DNA from: Isoperla grammatica
Taxonomy: Eukaryota > Arthropoda > Insecta > Plecoptera > Perlodidae
Assembly (NCBI GenBank): GCA_945910005.1
Contig: OX246743.1
Location: forward strand, 39,363,461-39,427,460
Direction: 5' to 3'
DNA length: 64,000 nucleotides
The position numbers and the translations under genes were made by a program. A model generated the notes under the pieces. It was given only the letters and a program-made list of their open reading frames with translations. It was not told the origin of the DNA and searched no databases. Each line of letters starts with the position of its first letter. Position 1 is the first letter of the stretch. This document shows positions 1 through 9,836 of this stretch, piece by piece.

Positions 1-2429
1 TGATTGGCAGTAGGGAATGTATCATCTTTAAGCAATCAAGCGTTCTAAAATTTTGGGCAAGTGCACATATGTTAAGACAGGGATAGGTTCAGTATTAAAA
101 TGTTAGGACTGTTGTTTAGCGTTCTCAAGATATTAAAAAAGCTAATTACGCGTGGTTTCGAGACTCAGCATTTATAAAAATGTTGAAGCATATATTATGA
201 CTCTGGGAAAATCTCCTCTTTTAATGATCACTTTATGCTTGTGTATTCTAATGATATAGATGTGCAAGTATTGGTGACAAGTAAATGTGAAATTTGTGCT
301 AACAATCGGGTGTGAAGTTTGGATTAGTAGAGTAAAGTTGAATAGCTTCAACTCTGCATTATCAAGGTACAACTTTCAGTCTTGCAATCATCTGACAAAA
401 CAACGGGGCTGTACAAAAAAATCTAAACAGATACCAGGTAGATGTGAAGACTTATATAAATGAATTTAGATAAGTAAAGTGTAGTTTGAGCAAAACACTT
501 CTATATCCATGAAATAATTTGCACTTGACCATGAAAAGCATTCAACCATTTAAGATATCAACTGCAAAAATGTATCCAGTAGCGATACTCGACCATATTT
601 TCTAGCTGCTAACATGCGCGTACAGTTTCTATGCCTATGAGCTGTGGGTCTAGATGAAGAGTCGCTGAAGTAGTATTACTACAACTTGAGGTAGTTTTTA
701 TAATGATAGACAACGTATGTCCTCGAGGTTCACGACACGAGGACATGAGGACACGAGGACTAGTGACAGAGGACTAAAAGACTAGAGGACAGGGTGACTA
801 GTGTCGCAGGAAAGCTGTCGGGTGTACGTTGTTCAATTTGCTTATTATTGGAGTTTCGCTACTGGATATATTCGTCATACTGCGGTTAAAGTGGAAGAGT
901 TTATATTACAAGCAACATCACGTTATCCAAACCAGTATCAACATCAAATAATAAATATCTAACATGTAATCACCCACGAATGTGATAAAATAGAAAATGC
1001 ACTTACAAGTACAGAATTAGAAAGAATCCCCCTTGAAGCAAACTTCAGCTATGCCAAGCCAAGGCACCCACCAACACCTCTCAATGCCTGTAGGCACTGG
1101 AGCCGATACCTGGACAGACAGACAGAAAGAGGAGAAAGTATCTGACACCTAGAAGCCAAAGCCAGCAAGTAAAGCAATACCCCTCAAAGCTCATGCATAC
1201 CTCGGAAAGCGTGTCTGGCGAAAGTTGGTTACCGATGCGGGAAATACCTGTAAATAAACCTCCACAAGACAAATGTTGTCTAGTGCCAGAAAACTGTTAC
1301 TATATTGCAAAGCACAATTGTTTCAAAGCACAATAACACCATTTATAACGGAACAACAAGTAAATACCACACTGAGTCTGTAGTATGTACACATCTGTAC
1401 ATGCCTGTACATGTTTGACGTGAAACTTGCAAGCTGACAACAATACAACTGATAACGCAATATCTTTAGGCTATTATATTAATGGTTTATTTGATTAAAA
1501 ACAATAATTTCCATTACATAAACATGAAATACAGGAGGTGACTTAAAATCTAACAAGTCTATGTTATGAAATTTCAATTTACATAAAATAAACACAAATT
1601 TGATCCACAGTTAGAAGTGGCTAGAAGGTCCCATACACGGGTGCCGTGGTGTGCTTGCTACACAGTATCAAATACAACTGACATTTTGAGCTTGTTCTGT
1701 AGACAAAACACATTAAAAAAGTATACATTAAATTTAAAGAATTGGTAAACTAGTAAAATATAAAAATGGAAACATGAGAAGACATATTTTGCGGGTTTGC
1801 ATAATATATGCTTAGTTAAGTTGTAATGTTATTCACCATGGCACATTCCTTATTCGTAATGTGTGTGCCCTGAATACCCCAAACATGTGTATTCTATTTT
1901 TAATATGAGCCATGCACATGCTTCGGTTGAGGGAGACTTTTTGGGAACATATTTTGATCGATAATTATCAAAGATTATCATTTTCACAAATAAGCAAGGT
2001 ATGCATAAATATGAATTGAACCACCACTATGCAGTTAGTGTCTGGCAGTGGCCTAAGCATTTAATAAAGTAGTGGGAAAATAAATTCTCAACCAGTAATA
2101 CAAAACGGTGTATACAAATTGCAAACCAGTTGTAGGTTTTCTTTTTAAATAATAAGATTAGCACACGTCTAGCGAAAACTCGTCTTTGCTCTACTGCCAA
2201 ATATATGGAATATGGTGCTAAAGTCAATAAAAAGTCAAACAGTACAGTATAAAACCGTCAAGTGACGATGAAAACAATAAACATATACAAAATATAAGAT
2301 TGCATTTTTGTACAAACTAAGAATTCAGATTTCTGGCTGCGTATTAAATGATACATGTGCATGGTTGAAAGATATACTTCGTAAAACAAACAACGAGTTT
2401 CAATTCGTTAGCATAAAATCAACCCACTC
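1..2429. other. Non-coding flank, no gene seen
   Basis: No convincing coding sequence. Around 720-800 there is a short imperfect minisatellite built on GAGGACA/GAGGACTAG. Around 1388-1420 the motif TGTACATG recurs. The rest is AT-rich. It lies downstream of the last recognised terminal exon, so part may be its 3' UTR. Confidence 0.5.
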
Positions 2430-2653
2430 TTACGCCCTCTTTTGACAACATCGAAAGTGTTTCTCCAGGTTGTACTTTTGTTTGGTGCGAAAGGGACAAA
2501 ACGGGCACTGAAACTTGGGTTCTTTCCCGCACTCGTGTTTCACGTGCCTACTGAGTGTTCTCTTGTGTATGTACGTTCTACCGCACTGCAGACACGGATA
2601 ATCTTTGGACGCTGAGCTGCGAGGAGTGTAGTCTGGCCACACGTACGATCGGC
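2430..2653 (-). CDS. lola: lola-type zinc-finger terminal exon 1 (most distal)
   Basis: The acceptor AG is at 2655-2654 after TTTCTTTC. The exon starts with two bases (GC), then 73 codons and a stop (phase 1). It encodes a C2HC finger (CLQC...H...HEC), the linker ECGKEPKFQCP and a second finger. The second finger is odd: after its first His (EKHFRCCQKRA) the usual final His is missing, and only Cys residues could act as the fourth ligand before the protein ends. Like Drosophila lola isoforms it should be a DNA-binding tail for a nuclear BTB protein. It is the leftmost exon found, farthest from the presumed constant exons. The shortened C-terminus could mean a divergent C2HC finger or early decay. 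Confidence 0.88.
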
Positions 2654-2828
2654 CTGAAAGAAATACTGTGTCAGGGGTGAGAACATAGACACCAGAGTAT
2701 TCGACTCACCTCAATGTAAAGCGCCCCACCCACGCGCACTTTTGCAAGTGTGGCTCACACAAATGAATGACCTAAGGATAACAAATAATGACTAAGAGCT
2801 AACGACTATAGCCGTCTCGGTTCATATA

Positions 2829-2829
<1 letters not shown>

Positions 2830-2864
<35 letters not shown>

Positions 2865-2896
2865 ATGAATGAATGAATGAATGAATGAATGAATAA

Positions 2897-2928
<32 letters not shown>
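2830..2928. repeat. (GAAA)n-(GAAT)n-(GAAA)n microsatellite
   Basis: Continuous tetranucleotide repeat in three blocks: GAAA, then GAAT, then GAAA. No coding meaning. Confidence 0.95.
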
Positions 2929-2978
2929 CGACCATAGCAGCTTTCATTTTATTTGATTTCATTTGGAACCCCACACGG

Positions 2979-3045
2979 TTTGCGTCCGGCAAGGCTTGCC
3001 TTACACGTTACGACTAACCGGAAAGCAAGCCTTGCCGGACGCAAA
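2979..3045. repeat. Perfect 21-bp inverted repeat (hairpin)
   Basis: Arms 2979-2999 and 3025-3045 are exact reverse complements (TTTGCGTCCGGCAAGGCTTGC), with a 25-base loop. The arms are much GC-richer than the flanks, which suggests a transposable-element end or a small fold-back element. Confidence 0.85.
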
Positions 3046-3502
3046 TCTTCCGGCAACATGTATGAAATGGCCCACATTTGATCTAGTTTCTGATTGGATG
3101 GACTATAAACTGGACAAGACCAAGGCTAGAAGAATGCAAGCTCTTACGACCATATAGTCTCGTAGTCTATACGGTGCACCCCCATCACAGCTCGCATTTG
3201 TATGTTGGCCTGAACAACATTCGTGGAAGTGTACTTCTACAGAACTATTTATGATGCTATACTTACTATACTCCACTCACGAGAATACATTTTCAAAATA
3301 AGTAAATTAACTAATTTACAATGCAAATAAATTTGATTACTTCTTAATATCAAAGCAAGGCAATAAATGTTTAATAAAATCTGATAATCATGTATACATT
3401 TTTTTTTATATATAAATGGTAACTCAAAAATACTTAGCTGTTGGCTAGGTTTGGTACTTTGTATAAGGATTGAACAGAAAGCAATACTAACACATTCAAT
3501 CA

Positions 3503-3753
3503 CTATTTATTTTTCTTTCCGCTCAAATGACACAAAACGATGTGTTGCTGAAGATTGCACTTCCGTTTTGTACTTCTCGGGCAGTAGGGGCATTGGAATT
3601 TTGGTTCTTTCCCGCACTCGTGTTTCAAATGTCGAATGAGTGTCTTCTTGTGTAGATAAGTCTTGCCACACTGCGGACAACTGTGGTCGGCTCGTTGTTT
3701 GGTGGGAGAGCTCATTACTTCTTCTGACCCAAGCACCCCCTGCGGAGCCGGCC
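3503..3753 (-). CDS. lola: lola-type zinc-finger terminal exon 2
   Basis: Acceptor AG at 3755-3754 after a pyrimidine-rich tract; two bases (GG), then 82 codons and a stop, phase 1. It starts with a GPAPQGVLG-like segment, followed by C2HC finger CPQC...HLKHEC, linker ECGKEPKFQCP and C2H2 finger CPYC...HIVLCH. The N-terminus and fingers resemble the exons at 5489, 7776 and 9568, so these four look like tandem duplicates. The last codons are AAT AAA followed by TAG, so a canonical poly(A) signal (3511-3506) lies directly against the stop. Predicted role: one alternative DNA-binding end of a nuclear BTB-zinc-finger protein. Confidence 0.92.
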
Positions 3754-3910
3754 CTGCGGGCAAGAAGACAAGTGTTGAATAATGTGACGTCATTGGCCAG
3801 TCATAGGTCAAAACCAGAGCATTTTCGATTTAAACCAATCATTAAAAAAAAAAATTAAAAATACAAGTCATTGATTGAAATCTATTTGAAAAACTATGAT
3901 TATATAGTTC

Positions 3911-4061
3911 TCTTACAACAACTTCGGTAATGCTTTCGTCATCAATCAATGACGTGTTTACGGTCTCGGCCAACTCGAGCAGGTATTTGGATTAGCCACG
4001 GCCGCTGGTTGGCTGCCGCTCACCCACCCGTGACGGAAGCATTACCGAAGTTATTGTACGA
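3911..4061. mobile_element. MITE-like element with about 31-bp terminal inverted repeats
   Basis: The ends 3911-3941 and 4031-4061 match in inverted orientation with about three mismatches; the core is ACTTCGGTAATGCTT. The interior is short and GC-richer, with no coding capacity. The size (151 bp) and TIRs suggest a non-autonomous DNA transposon. No clear target duplication was seen. Confidence 0.7.
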
Positions 4062-4541
4062 CGATTGTAGCAACATTAGAAATTAAATAGTTCAAAAACA
4101 CTACTCATTTACAAGTTGGCACTTGATTCTGTACACATCAATTTAATTCTAGTACAAAGTCTGGTTTAGTTATTATTACCAATAGTAAATATTTACAAAA
4201 TGCAGCATTTTTATCTAGAATTACAGGTACTTAGTACTTACTATAAAATATTTCTATCTAAAGTAAAGTTTTACCCTTACATCGATAGCGCTAACCGTGA
4301 CAGGATAATGCACACTAAAACCTATGTTGTGTGTTATTTCTTTCACTTTCCTAATGTTGTTATATAGCCAACGAATGTTGACAGACCGGAAACACATTAT
4401 ATACCTGAATAATTAAATACAAAAAGCTCTGCAAGCGGTTAGGAAGGTAATGGATGAATAACAAAATAACTCATAACTAAATACAGTTTTATGAATAAAG
4501 AATACAAAATATACAAAATTTCATAACAAGCCTTGGAAACC

Positions 4542-4897
4542 ATTAGAGCAGCGGCCGGAGTTTTGTAAAGAGTGAATAGGAGGTCGAAATTGGAGGACAA
4601 TGCAACAAAAGAGCCGAAGGGATGGACCTGCTAGGCGCGTGCCGGCCTTTCACGGCCATTAACATCCAGCGTTGCAACGGTTATTGTTGTTATATACAAA
4701 TATATCCACTAATGCATTTCCAATGTGGTGATAAATGCAGGCCCAACCCAAATACTACGAACTGGCAACGTCGCCGGCCAACCTTCCGGGCAAAGCAGTT
4801 GCTCACACAAAGAAATAACATCCACTTGTATTTATTGGTTGTCACTCAGTTCCCATTCAACGTAAATCCTTTACTTACGCCGGCTGTTGCTCTAATG
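4542..4897. mobile_element. Possible TIR element (weak)
   Basis: ATTAGAGCAGCGGCCGG at 4542-4558 is matched in inverted orientation at 4881-4897 (15 of 17). The interior has an incidental 125-residue open frame with no recognisable domain. Only the TIR match supports this call. Confidence 0.3.
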
Positions 4898-5488
4898 AAA
4901 CAAGTAGTATTTAGCATAATATTGCGGTCGAAAGTTAAAAGAAATAAAACGACCCTCCCATGCAGTCTGGGCCTGGGTAAAATTGGTTACAGAGTTTAAT
5001 ATAGAGTCGTCACATAAATACAAATGGTCAGACGAGAATTTCAGGTATTAAACACACGATACTATTTATTCTAAAAAACAATAATCCCCCTCAAACCTGC
5101 ATTGGAATACAAATGTTACTCTGGAAGTATTTCATTGTTTTGCACACATGTATTCACGTAGCTAGAACGATTCCAGATTTTGGTACTGTAAGTAATTTGA
5201 ATCAAAAATTTCTACATCATACTTGTGAACTTAAGTATAAAGGTCAACGTTTTTAAAGGTAATTCGGGGTGGCACCTTTCTAATTTAGAGAGAGAAACGA
5301 ATAAGATAAACACATTTTGAATTGTGAATTGCTACTATGAACTTCTACCTGCAGTCGATTAGGGAAGTGTCATTAAATCATATAAGTGACACACCCACAA
5401 CTGTTGGTTCTGGTTGTGTTTTAGGTTCCAATTTTAAAAGGTAAGATCGACATATATAAACTGGTTCCTTCCCACACTTAACTTTTAA

Positions 5489-5736
5489 CTACGACACAAA
5501 CTTATTAAAGTGACACAATCTAACGTGTTGGTCTAGATTCGATTTTTGTTTGGTACTTTTAGGACAGTACGAACACTGAAACTGTGGTTCTTTCCCGCAC
5601 TCGAGTTTCAAATGTCGATTTAGTGTCTTCTTGTGTAGATAAGTTTTCCCACACTTCGGACAACCGTGGACCATTCGTTGTGTGGTAGGAGAGTTCATCA
5701 TTCCTACAGATTCAAGCACCCATATCGGATCCAGCC
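5489..5736 (-). CDS. lola: lola-type zinc-finger terminal exon 3
   Basis: Acceptor AG at 5738-5737; two bases (GG), then 81 codons and a stop, phase 1. The N-terminus GLDPIWVLESVGMM aligns with the exons at 7776 and 9568. Then come C2HC finger CPKC...HLKLEC, linker ECGKEPQFQC and C2H2 finger CSYC...HVRLCH. All ligands are present. A decayed copy of the second-finger linker (GGTTCCTTCCCACACTT at about 5463) lies 123 bp downstream, in the 3' flank. Alternative DNA-binding tail of the presumed BTB protein. Confidence 0.92.
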
Positions 5737-5931
5737 CTGCGGGGAAGAAGAGAAAGGTTCAAACTATGAGACGTCACTAGACATTGTTAGTATTTTCGAT
5801 TTAAATCAATCATTTAAGAAAACATAAATTATTGATTTAAATCAATAAGAAAACTATATGATTGCGTTAGTAGTTAGTATATTTACCACATATTTGCTCT
5901 TTGTTGTTTTATTTGTCCTCTTAGAGCCTGA

Positions 5932-6042
5932 ATTATGAAATACTTAGTAAGCTACTAGATTGTTTTATCCCTGGCATCCAGGCTTCCCATTGGTTGTTGC
6001 CATGGTGAAAACAAGTTAGTTGTCTACTAAATATTTCATAAT
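5932..6042. mobile_element. Palindromic MITE-like element, copy A
   Basis: ATTATGAAATACTTAGTA at 5932-5949 is inverted at 6025-6042 (17 of 18). The interior contains an ATTGGTTGTTGCCATGG-like core and GAAAACAAGTTAG, both also found in the element at about 17525-17630; the core alone recurs at about 9346-9370. A small repeat family in this locus. Confidence 0.6.
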
Positions 6043-6599
6043 ACATACAACTAAACTACAAATTTGGCATCGTTATCGGTAAGTATCTAGAGTATGATCT
6101 AAATAACAGCATTTTTTAAATGTTTAGTAGACATTGTTTTAAACATTTCTAACGAACAAGTTTTACCCAATATCTATACTAGCATTTACAGGACAGATTA
6201 TACTTACCAGTTTTCTAAAAACTACGTACAATAAACTACTATACATTTTGTTTTGAAGTTAACAAAACCAATGGTATTGTCTCGTTCCTATACTATTAAC
6301 AGAACACACATACTCATACATGCACATGGCAATTCTCTATATGAATGGCAATTGTAAATTTAATAACTGAATGGTTAATAGTATAGGAACGGAATTTAAG
6401 GTGAACACTGGCAAGTGTACCCGGATAATTAAAAGTAAACAGCTTTCCAAGGTGTTAGAAAGGTAATTGAATAACCAAAATTACATGTTACTAAAGACAA
6501 TTTTATGAATAAAGAACACAAAATGTACAATATCATATTTAAACAATTGGGATACCAGTATTAACAAGTAGTATAGTATTTATTATCAATCTATTTTTA

Positions 6600-6862
6600 T
6601 ATGCCTTCTGCGTATTATTATTAATATTATTTTTATTTTTATTGTTGTTTTTTATCTGTGATTATAGTAGCCCTGTGTTATTTTAGCCAGATGTATTTTA
6701 ATGTATCACCTTGTTATACTACAGTTAGTTAATATGCATTAGATTAGTACTAGAATAATTAAGAAACCAGGTGAATTTCAAAATGTAACATGTAAATTTA
6801 GGTTATAAAGAGTGAAAACTCAAACCTTAAATAAAGAAACATTACATTACATTTACTCATCT
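6600..6862 (+). mobile_element. Probable non-LTR retrotransposon 3' tail
   Basis: Plus-strand non-coding stretch ending in AATAAAG and a short ATTAC-rich tandem tail, the pattern of a 5'-truncated LINE end. The family is not recognised. Confidence 0.4.
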
Positions 6863-7149
6863 CAAGTGTGAAAATAATTCCAGTAACCGTTTAGTACTCC
6901 ACAACAACCTTGATATTGAGAAACTTTATCAAGTAAAGTATGTTTCATCACCTCCATGAGTGTGGATCATCATCCAATGATCCAATGACCATAAGGTATT
7001 TGTGCATCAGCACCGATGATTCATCGTTGAAGGCTCTTCCCTAACTTTCTCTCATTCGTTCAGTAGGAATGTCGATTGTCTACCGAGTACGGGTACTGAG
7101 ACTGGAGTTCTTTCCTAAAATAATGTTTTAACTAAGACACAAACATATA

Positions 7150-7345
7150 GGACAATTTATTTATTTATTTATTTATTTAATGTCTATCCTATTCAGTTAT
7201 AAAAACTGATTTACAAAGGAGGACCTTAAATAAAACTAAGCTATGCAAACAATGAACAGTTATGAAATCATAAATAACAATAACAATAAAAACAAAACAA
7301 ACTACTGAACTATATAAAAATATAATAATAATATAAGTGGTGGTT
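7150..7345 (-). mobile_element. Probable LINE 3' tail with (TAAA)n
   Basis: Read on the minus strand, a non-coding stretch ends in repeated TAAA (7158-7180). This resembles a truncated non-LTR 3' end inserted between zinc-finger duplicate units. Confidence 0.35.
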
Positions 7346-7900
7346 CACACTGGTTTTTGTTTGGTATTTTTAGGAGAGTACAGACACTGAAACTGGGGTT
7401 CTTTCCCAAATGAATAACTTAACTGCGACACAAACATATTGAAATGGCACAATTCACGAGTTCGTCCAGATTTAACTTCGTTTAGTGATTTTAGGACAGT
7501 ACAGGCACAGAAGCGGGGGGTTCTTTCCCACACCAATCTTTCAACTGTGACATACATATTAAAGTGGGACCCTTTTATGTGTTGGTCAAGGTTGGATTTT
7601 TGTTTGGTACCTTTAGGACAGTACGGACACTGAAACTGAGGTTCTTTCCCACATGAATAACTTAACTGCGATACAAACATACTGAAATGGCACAATTCAC
7701 TAGATCGTCCAGATTTAACTTTGTTTTGTGCTTTTAGGACAGCACAGGCACCGAAACGGGGGGTTCTTTCCCACACTAATGCTTCAACTGTGACATATAC
7801 ATATTAAAGTGGGACCCTTTCATGTGTTGGTCTAGGTTGGATTTTTGTTTGGTACTTTTAGGACAGTACGGACACTGAAACTGAGGTTCTTTCCCACACT
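7345..7900 (-). repeat. Tandem array of about 121-bp units copied from zinc finger 2 of exon 4
   Basis: The anchor TTCTTTCCC (reverse complement of the GGGAAAGAA part of the CGKEP linker) occurs at about 7399, 7521, 7642, 7763 and 7886, a spacing of 121-123 bp. The first unit (7886) is the real second finger. The other four lie beyond the stop of exon 4. Because 121-122 is not a multiple of 3, frames alternate: a second open frame (7776-7345) reads finger, shadow, finger, shadow and contains CGKEPQFQCPYCPKGTK and a damaged CLYSPKNTK. This looks like unequal duplication inside the 3' UTR, or a broken polyfinger exon. Confidence 0.85.
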
Positions 7901-8059
7901 CGAATTTCACGTGTCTGTTAAGTGTTCGTTTGTGGAGGTAACTCTTGCTGCACTGTGTACAACGGAAATCGCCACTTTGAGAAGTATCTTTGTTATTTGT
8001 CTTGATGGGTCCTGCATGAACCATTTGTAGTGTGTCCAGCAGCCAGTTGGAAGTGGAAC
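7776..8059 (-). CDS. lola: lola-type zinc-finger terminal exon 4
   Basis: Acceptor AG at 8061-8060 after TTTTTTTTTC; two bases (GT), then 93 codons and a stop, phase 1. The N-terminus GSTSNWLLDTLQM closely matches exon 5 (GSAPNWLLESLRMM). The fingers are C2HC CTQC...HVKFEC, linker ECGKEPQFQCP and C2H2 CPYC...HMKGSH. It ends in a tail NMYMSQLKH. The stop is followed by a tandem array of finger-2 copies in shifting frames, so the true protein end depends on whether any splice or frameshift event uses the array; nothing shows that it does. Confidence 0.9.
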
Positions 8060-9567
8060 CTGAAAAAAAAAATACGTCAAGCCCCAACATCAGTGACCGA
8101 CCCTACTAGTCTAGATTGGTCTCTTTGCATAAAATAAAACAAACCTGGTTTAACACAACTGTTCAGGAGGAACCAAACTAGGTGGTTACAGATCCACCTC
8201 CACACTTTTCATCAGGAGGATGCTACAGACTTTGTTCTCTTACCTGCTTAGTCAGTTAACAAGAAGAAAAAAAAAAAAAAACAGTAAACCGTTCTAAACC
8301 TATGTTATAAAAAAGTAACAATTTAGTAACAATACTCCCTGCTCCAGGAAAAAGATCTGAAATCCTCTCCGTCTGTACTAAACCCGTTTGTCATTTACTT
8401 TTAAACAATGTGGTCATGTAAGGTTCTCAGATTTTACTCAGAATACAATGATTTGCACTTCTCTGTGTAAGAACAAAATCGTCCATATTTGAATTATTAT
8501 TTATAACCCTTCATGCTGCTAAATAAAGCTTGGAATAAAACAACTTGAAGTTTTTCTTTGCGTTTTATTTTACAGTGATTCACTTTTAAATGAACATGTT
8601 AGAACATTATATGAAACATGAACATGTTAGTTAACATGTTGTTGGTGTTGTGAGTTTTGTACTTTTTTCCACTCCTCGACTCACATTTGGAAAGAAGGTT
8701 AAGCCCTTCTACACTCTCCATGCACATTACTAAATCTTTCAAAAATTTTCATCCTATTTTAAATGGCAAACAATATACTTATACTATGTCCAATGTAAGT
8801 AGTCTATTTTAATATCTTATGCCACACAGTCAATTTACTCTGTGCAGGGGTGGGAATGAGTGTGGCCTAAAGCCACGAGACGAGAGTCAGAAACACTGGC
8901 TTGAATGAGACAAACCTGCGAAACGTTTCAACCAGGAATCGTTGGAGTATTAAGGACTATTTTGTACTACGCGAGACCCATGGGTAAAACAAACAAGTTG
9001 TATACATTTTGTTTTTCTTGCACAACGTTGTGATGGTCAGTATAGTTGTGTTTTGTTTGTGTCAGTGTTTTGTTTGAGATGCACTAGTGGTTATGATATT
9101 CATTGCCAACAGTTATTCATTCGATATTATCTACAGCGATTGCTTCAGCTTCGAACAGCTAGATCAGAAAAGAAATGAAATCGAGGATCTTTCCCACAAT
9201 CATATTTAATGGGTTGTTGTTTTGTTAAGGTGGCATAGTGATGTGTTTATGCAGGTTACACTTAAGCTTTGTTTCGGTTTGGCGTTTACAAGGAAACGTG
9301 CCATGTAAATATAACTGCCAGTTAAGTTCATGTTTGTGTATTGTTATTGGTGGTTGCCGCGGTGAAAATAAATAACTGAGGATTGAATTACCGGGTCTAA
9401 TACACGAAACATTTTAAGGGCACTAAACTTTAGGATCTTTTCCACACCTACGTTTTATCGTTCGTATTTTTCCTTAAGGTGGCAAAATGTTGTGTTGATC
9501 CAGGTCACACTTGAGCTTGGTACACTAAGGATACTACAGACATTGAAACTGAGGTTCTTTCCCACAC
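8060..9567. other. Intron of exon 4 and 3' flank of exon 5
   Basis: AT-rich, with short AACATGTTAG-like repeats at 8590-8640. The left-hand part (9180-9560) carries decayed second-finger copies listed separately. No gene. Confidence 0.5.
9180..9560 (-). repeat. Decayed zinc-finger-2 copies trailing exon 5
   Basis: Linker remnants occur at about 9555, 9435 and 9187, with a further unit body at about 9225-9310. The spacing from the functional copy (about 9676) is 121, 120 and 248 (about 2 x 124) bp. Reading frames are broken by substitutions and indels. The period matches the array after exon 4. Confidence 0.75.
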
Positions 9568-9836
9568 TTATGTCTTATCACTTGTTGCTTTCTTGAGGTG
9601 GCAAAGTGTTATGTGTTGATCGAGATTACACTTGAGCTTGGTACACCTAGGACAGTAAGGACACTGGAACTGAGGTTCTTTCCCACACTCGTGCTTGATG
9701 TGACGATTGAGAGTTCGCTTGTGGACGTAACTCTTGCCGCACTGGTGACAATGATGGTTCGCATTTCTCGAGGAACTTCTTCCACCACTCGACTGCATCA
9801 TACGCAACGACTCGAGCAGCCAATTGGGAGCAGATC
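9568..9836 (-). CDS. lola: lola-type zinc-finger terminal exon 5
   Basis: Acceptor AG at 9838-9837; two bases (GA), then 88 codons and a stop, phase 1. The segment GSAPNWLLESLRMM precedes a Ser-rich spacer, C2HC finger CHQC...HIKHEC, linker ECGKEPQFQCP and C2H2 finger CPYC...HITLCH. All zinc ligands are intact. It is a duplicate of the exons at 7776, 5489 and 3503. Decayed finger-2 units follow it on the 3' side. Predicted alternative DNA-binding end. Confidence 0.92.

Larger units (their letters stand above)
2654..3502. other. Intron/intergenic with simple repeat and hairpin
   Basis: Contains the intron side of exon 1, a GAAA/GAAT microsatellite (about 2830-2928) and an inverted repeat (2979-3045). 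The rest is AT-rich and non-coding. Confidence 0.5.
3754..5488. other. Intron/intergenic between exons 2 and 3
   Basis: AT-rich. Contains a MITE-like element at 3911-4061 and a weaker terminal-inverted-repeat pair at about 4542-4558 / 4881-4897. Near 5464 a decayed second-finger unit trails exon 3. No gene. Confidence 0.5.
5737..7344. other. Intron/intergenic between exons 3 and 4
   Basis: AT-rich. Holds a palindromic MITE-like element (5932-6042), a plus-strand non-LTR tail (about 6600-6862), a degenerate second-finger copy (about 7070-7145) and a (TTTA)n tract (7158-7180) followed by a retroelement-like tail. No gene. Confidence 0.5.

Noticed and set aside
4622..4999. Plus-strand 125-codon frame
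   Set aside because: No domain; lies within a possible TIR element.
7345..7776. Frame with two finger copies as a separate zinc-finger exon
   Set aside because: No acceptor in the shared phase at its start; it is an alternate-frame reading of the duplicated finger-2 units.
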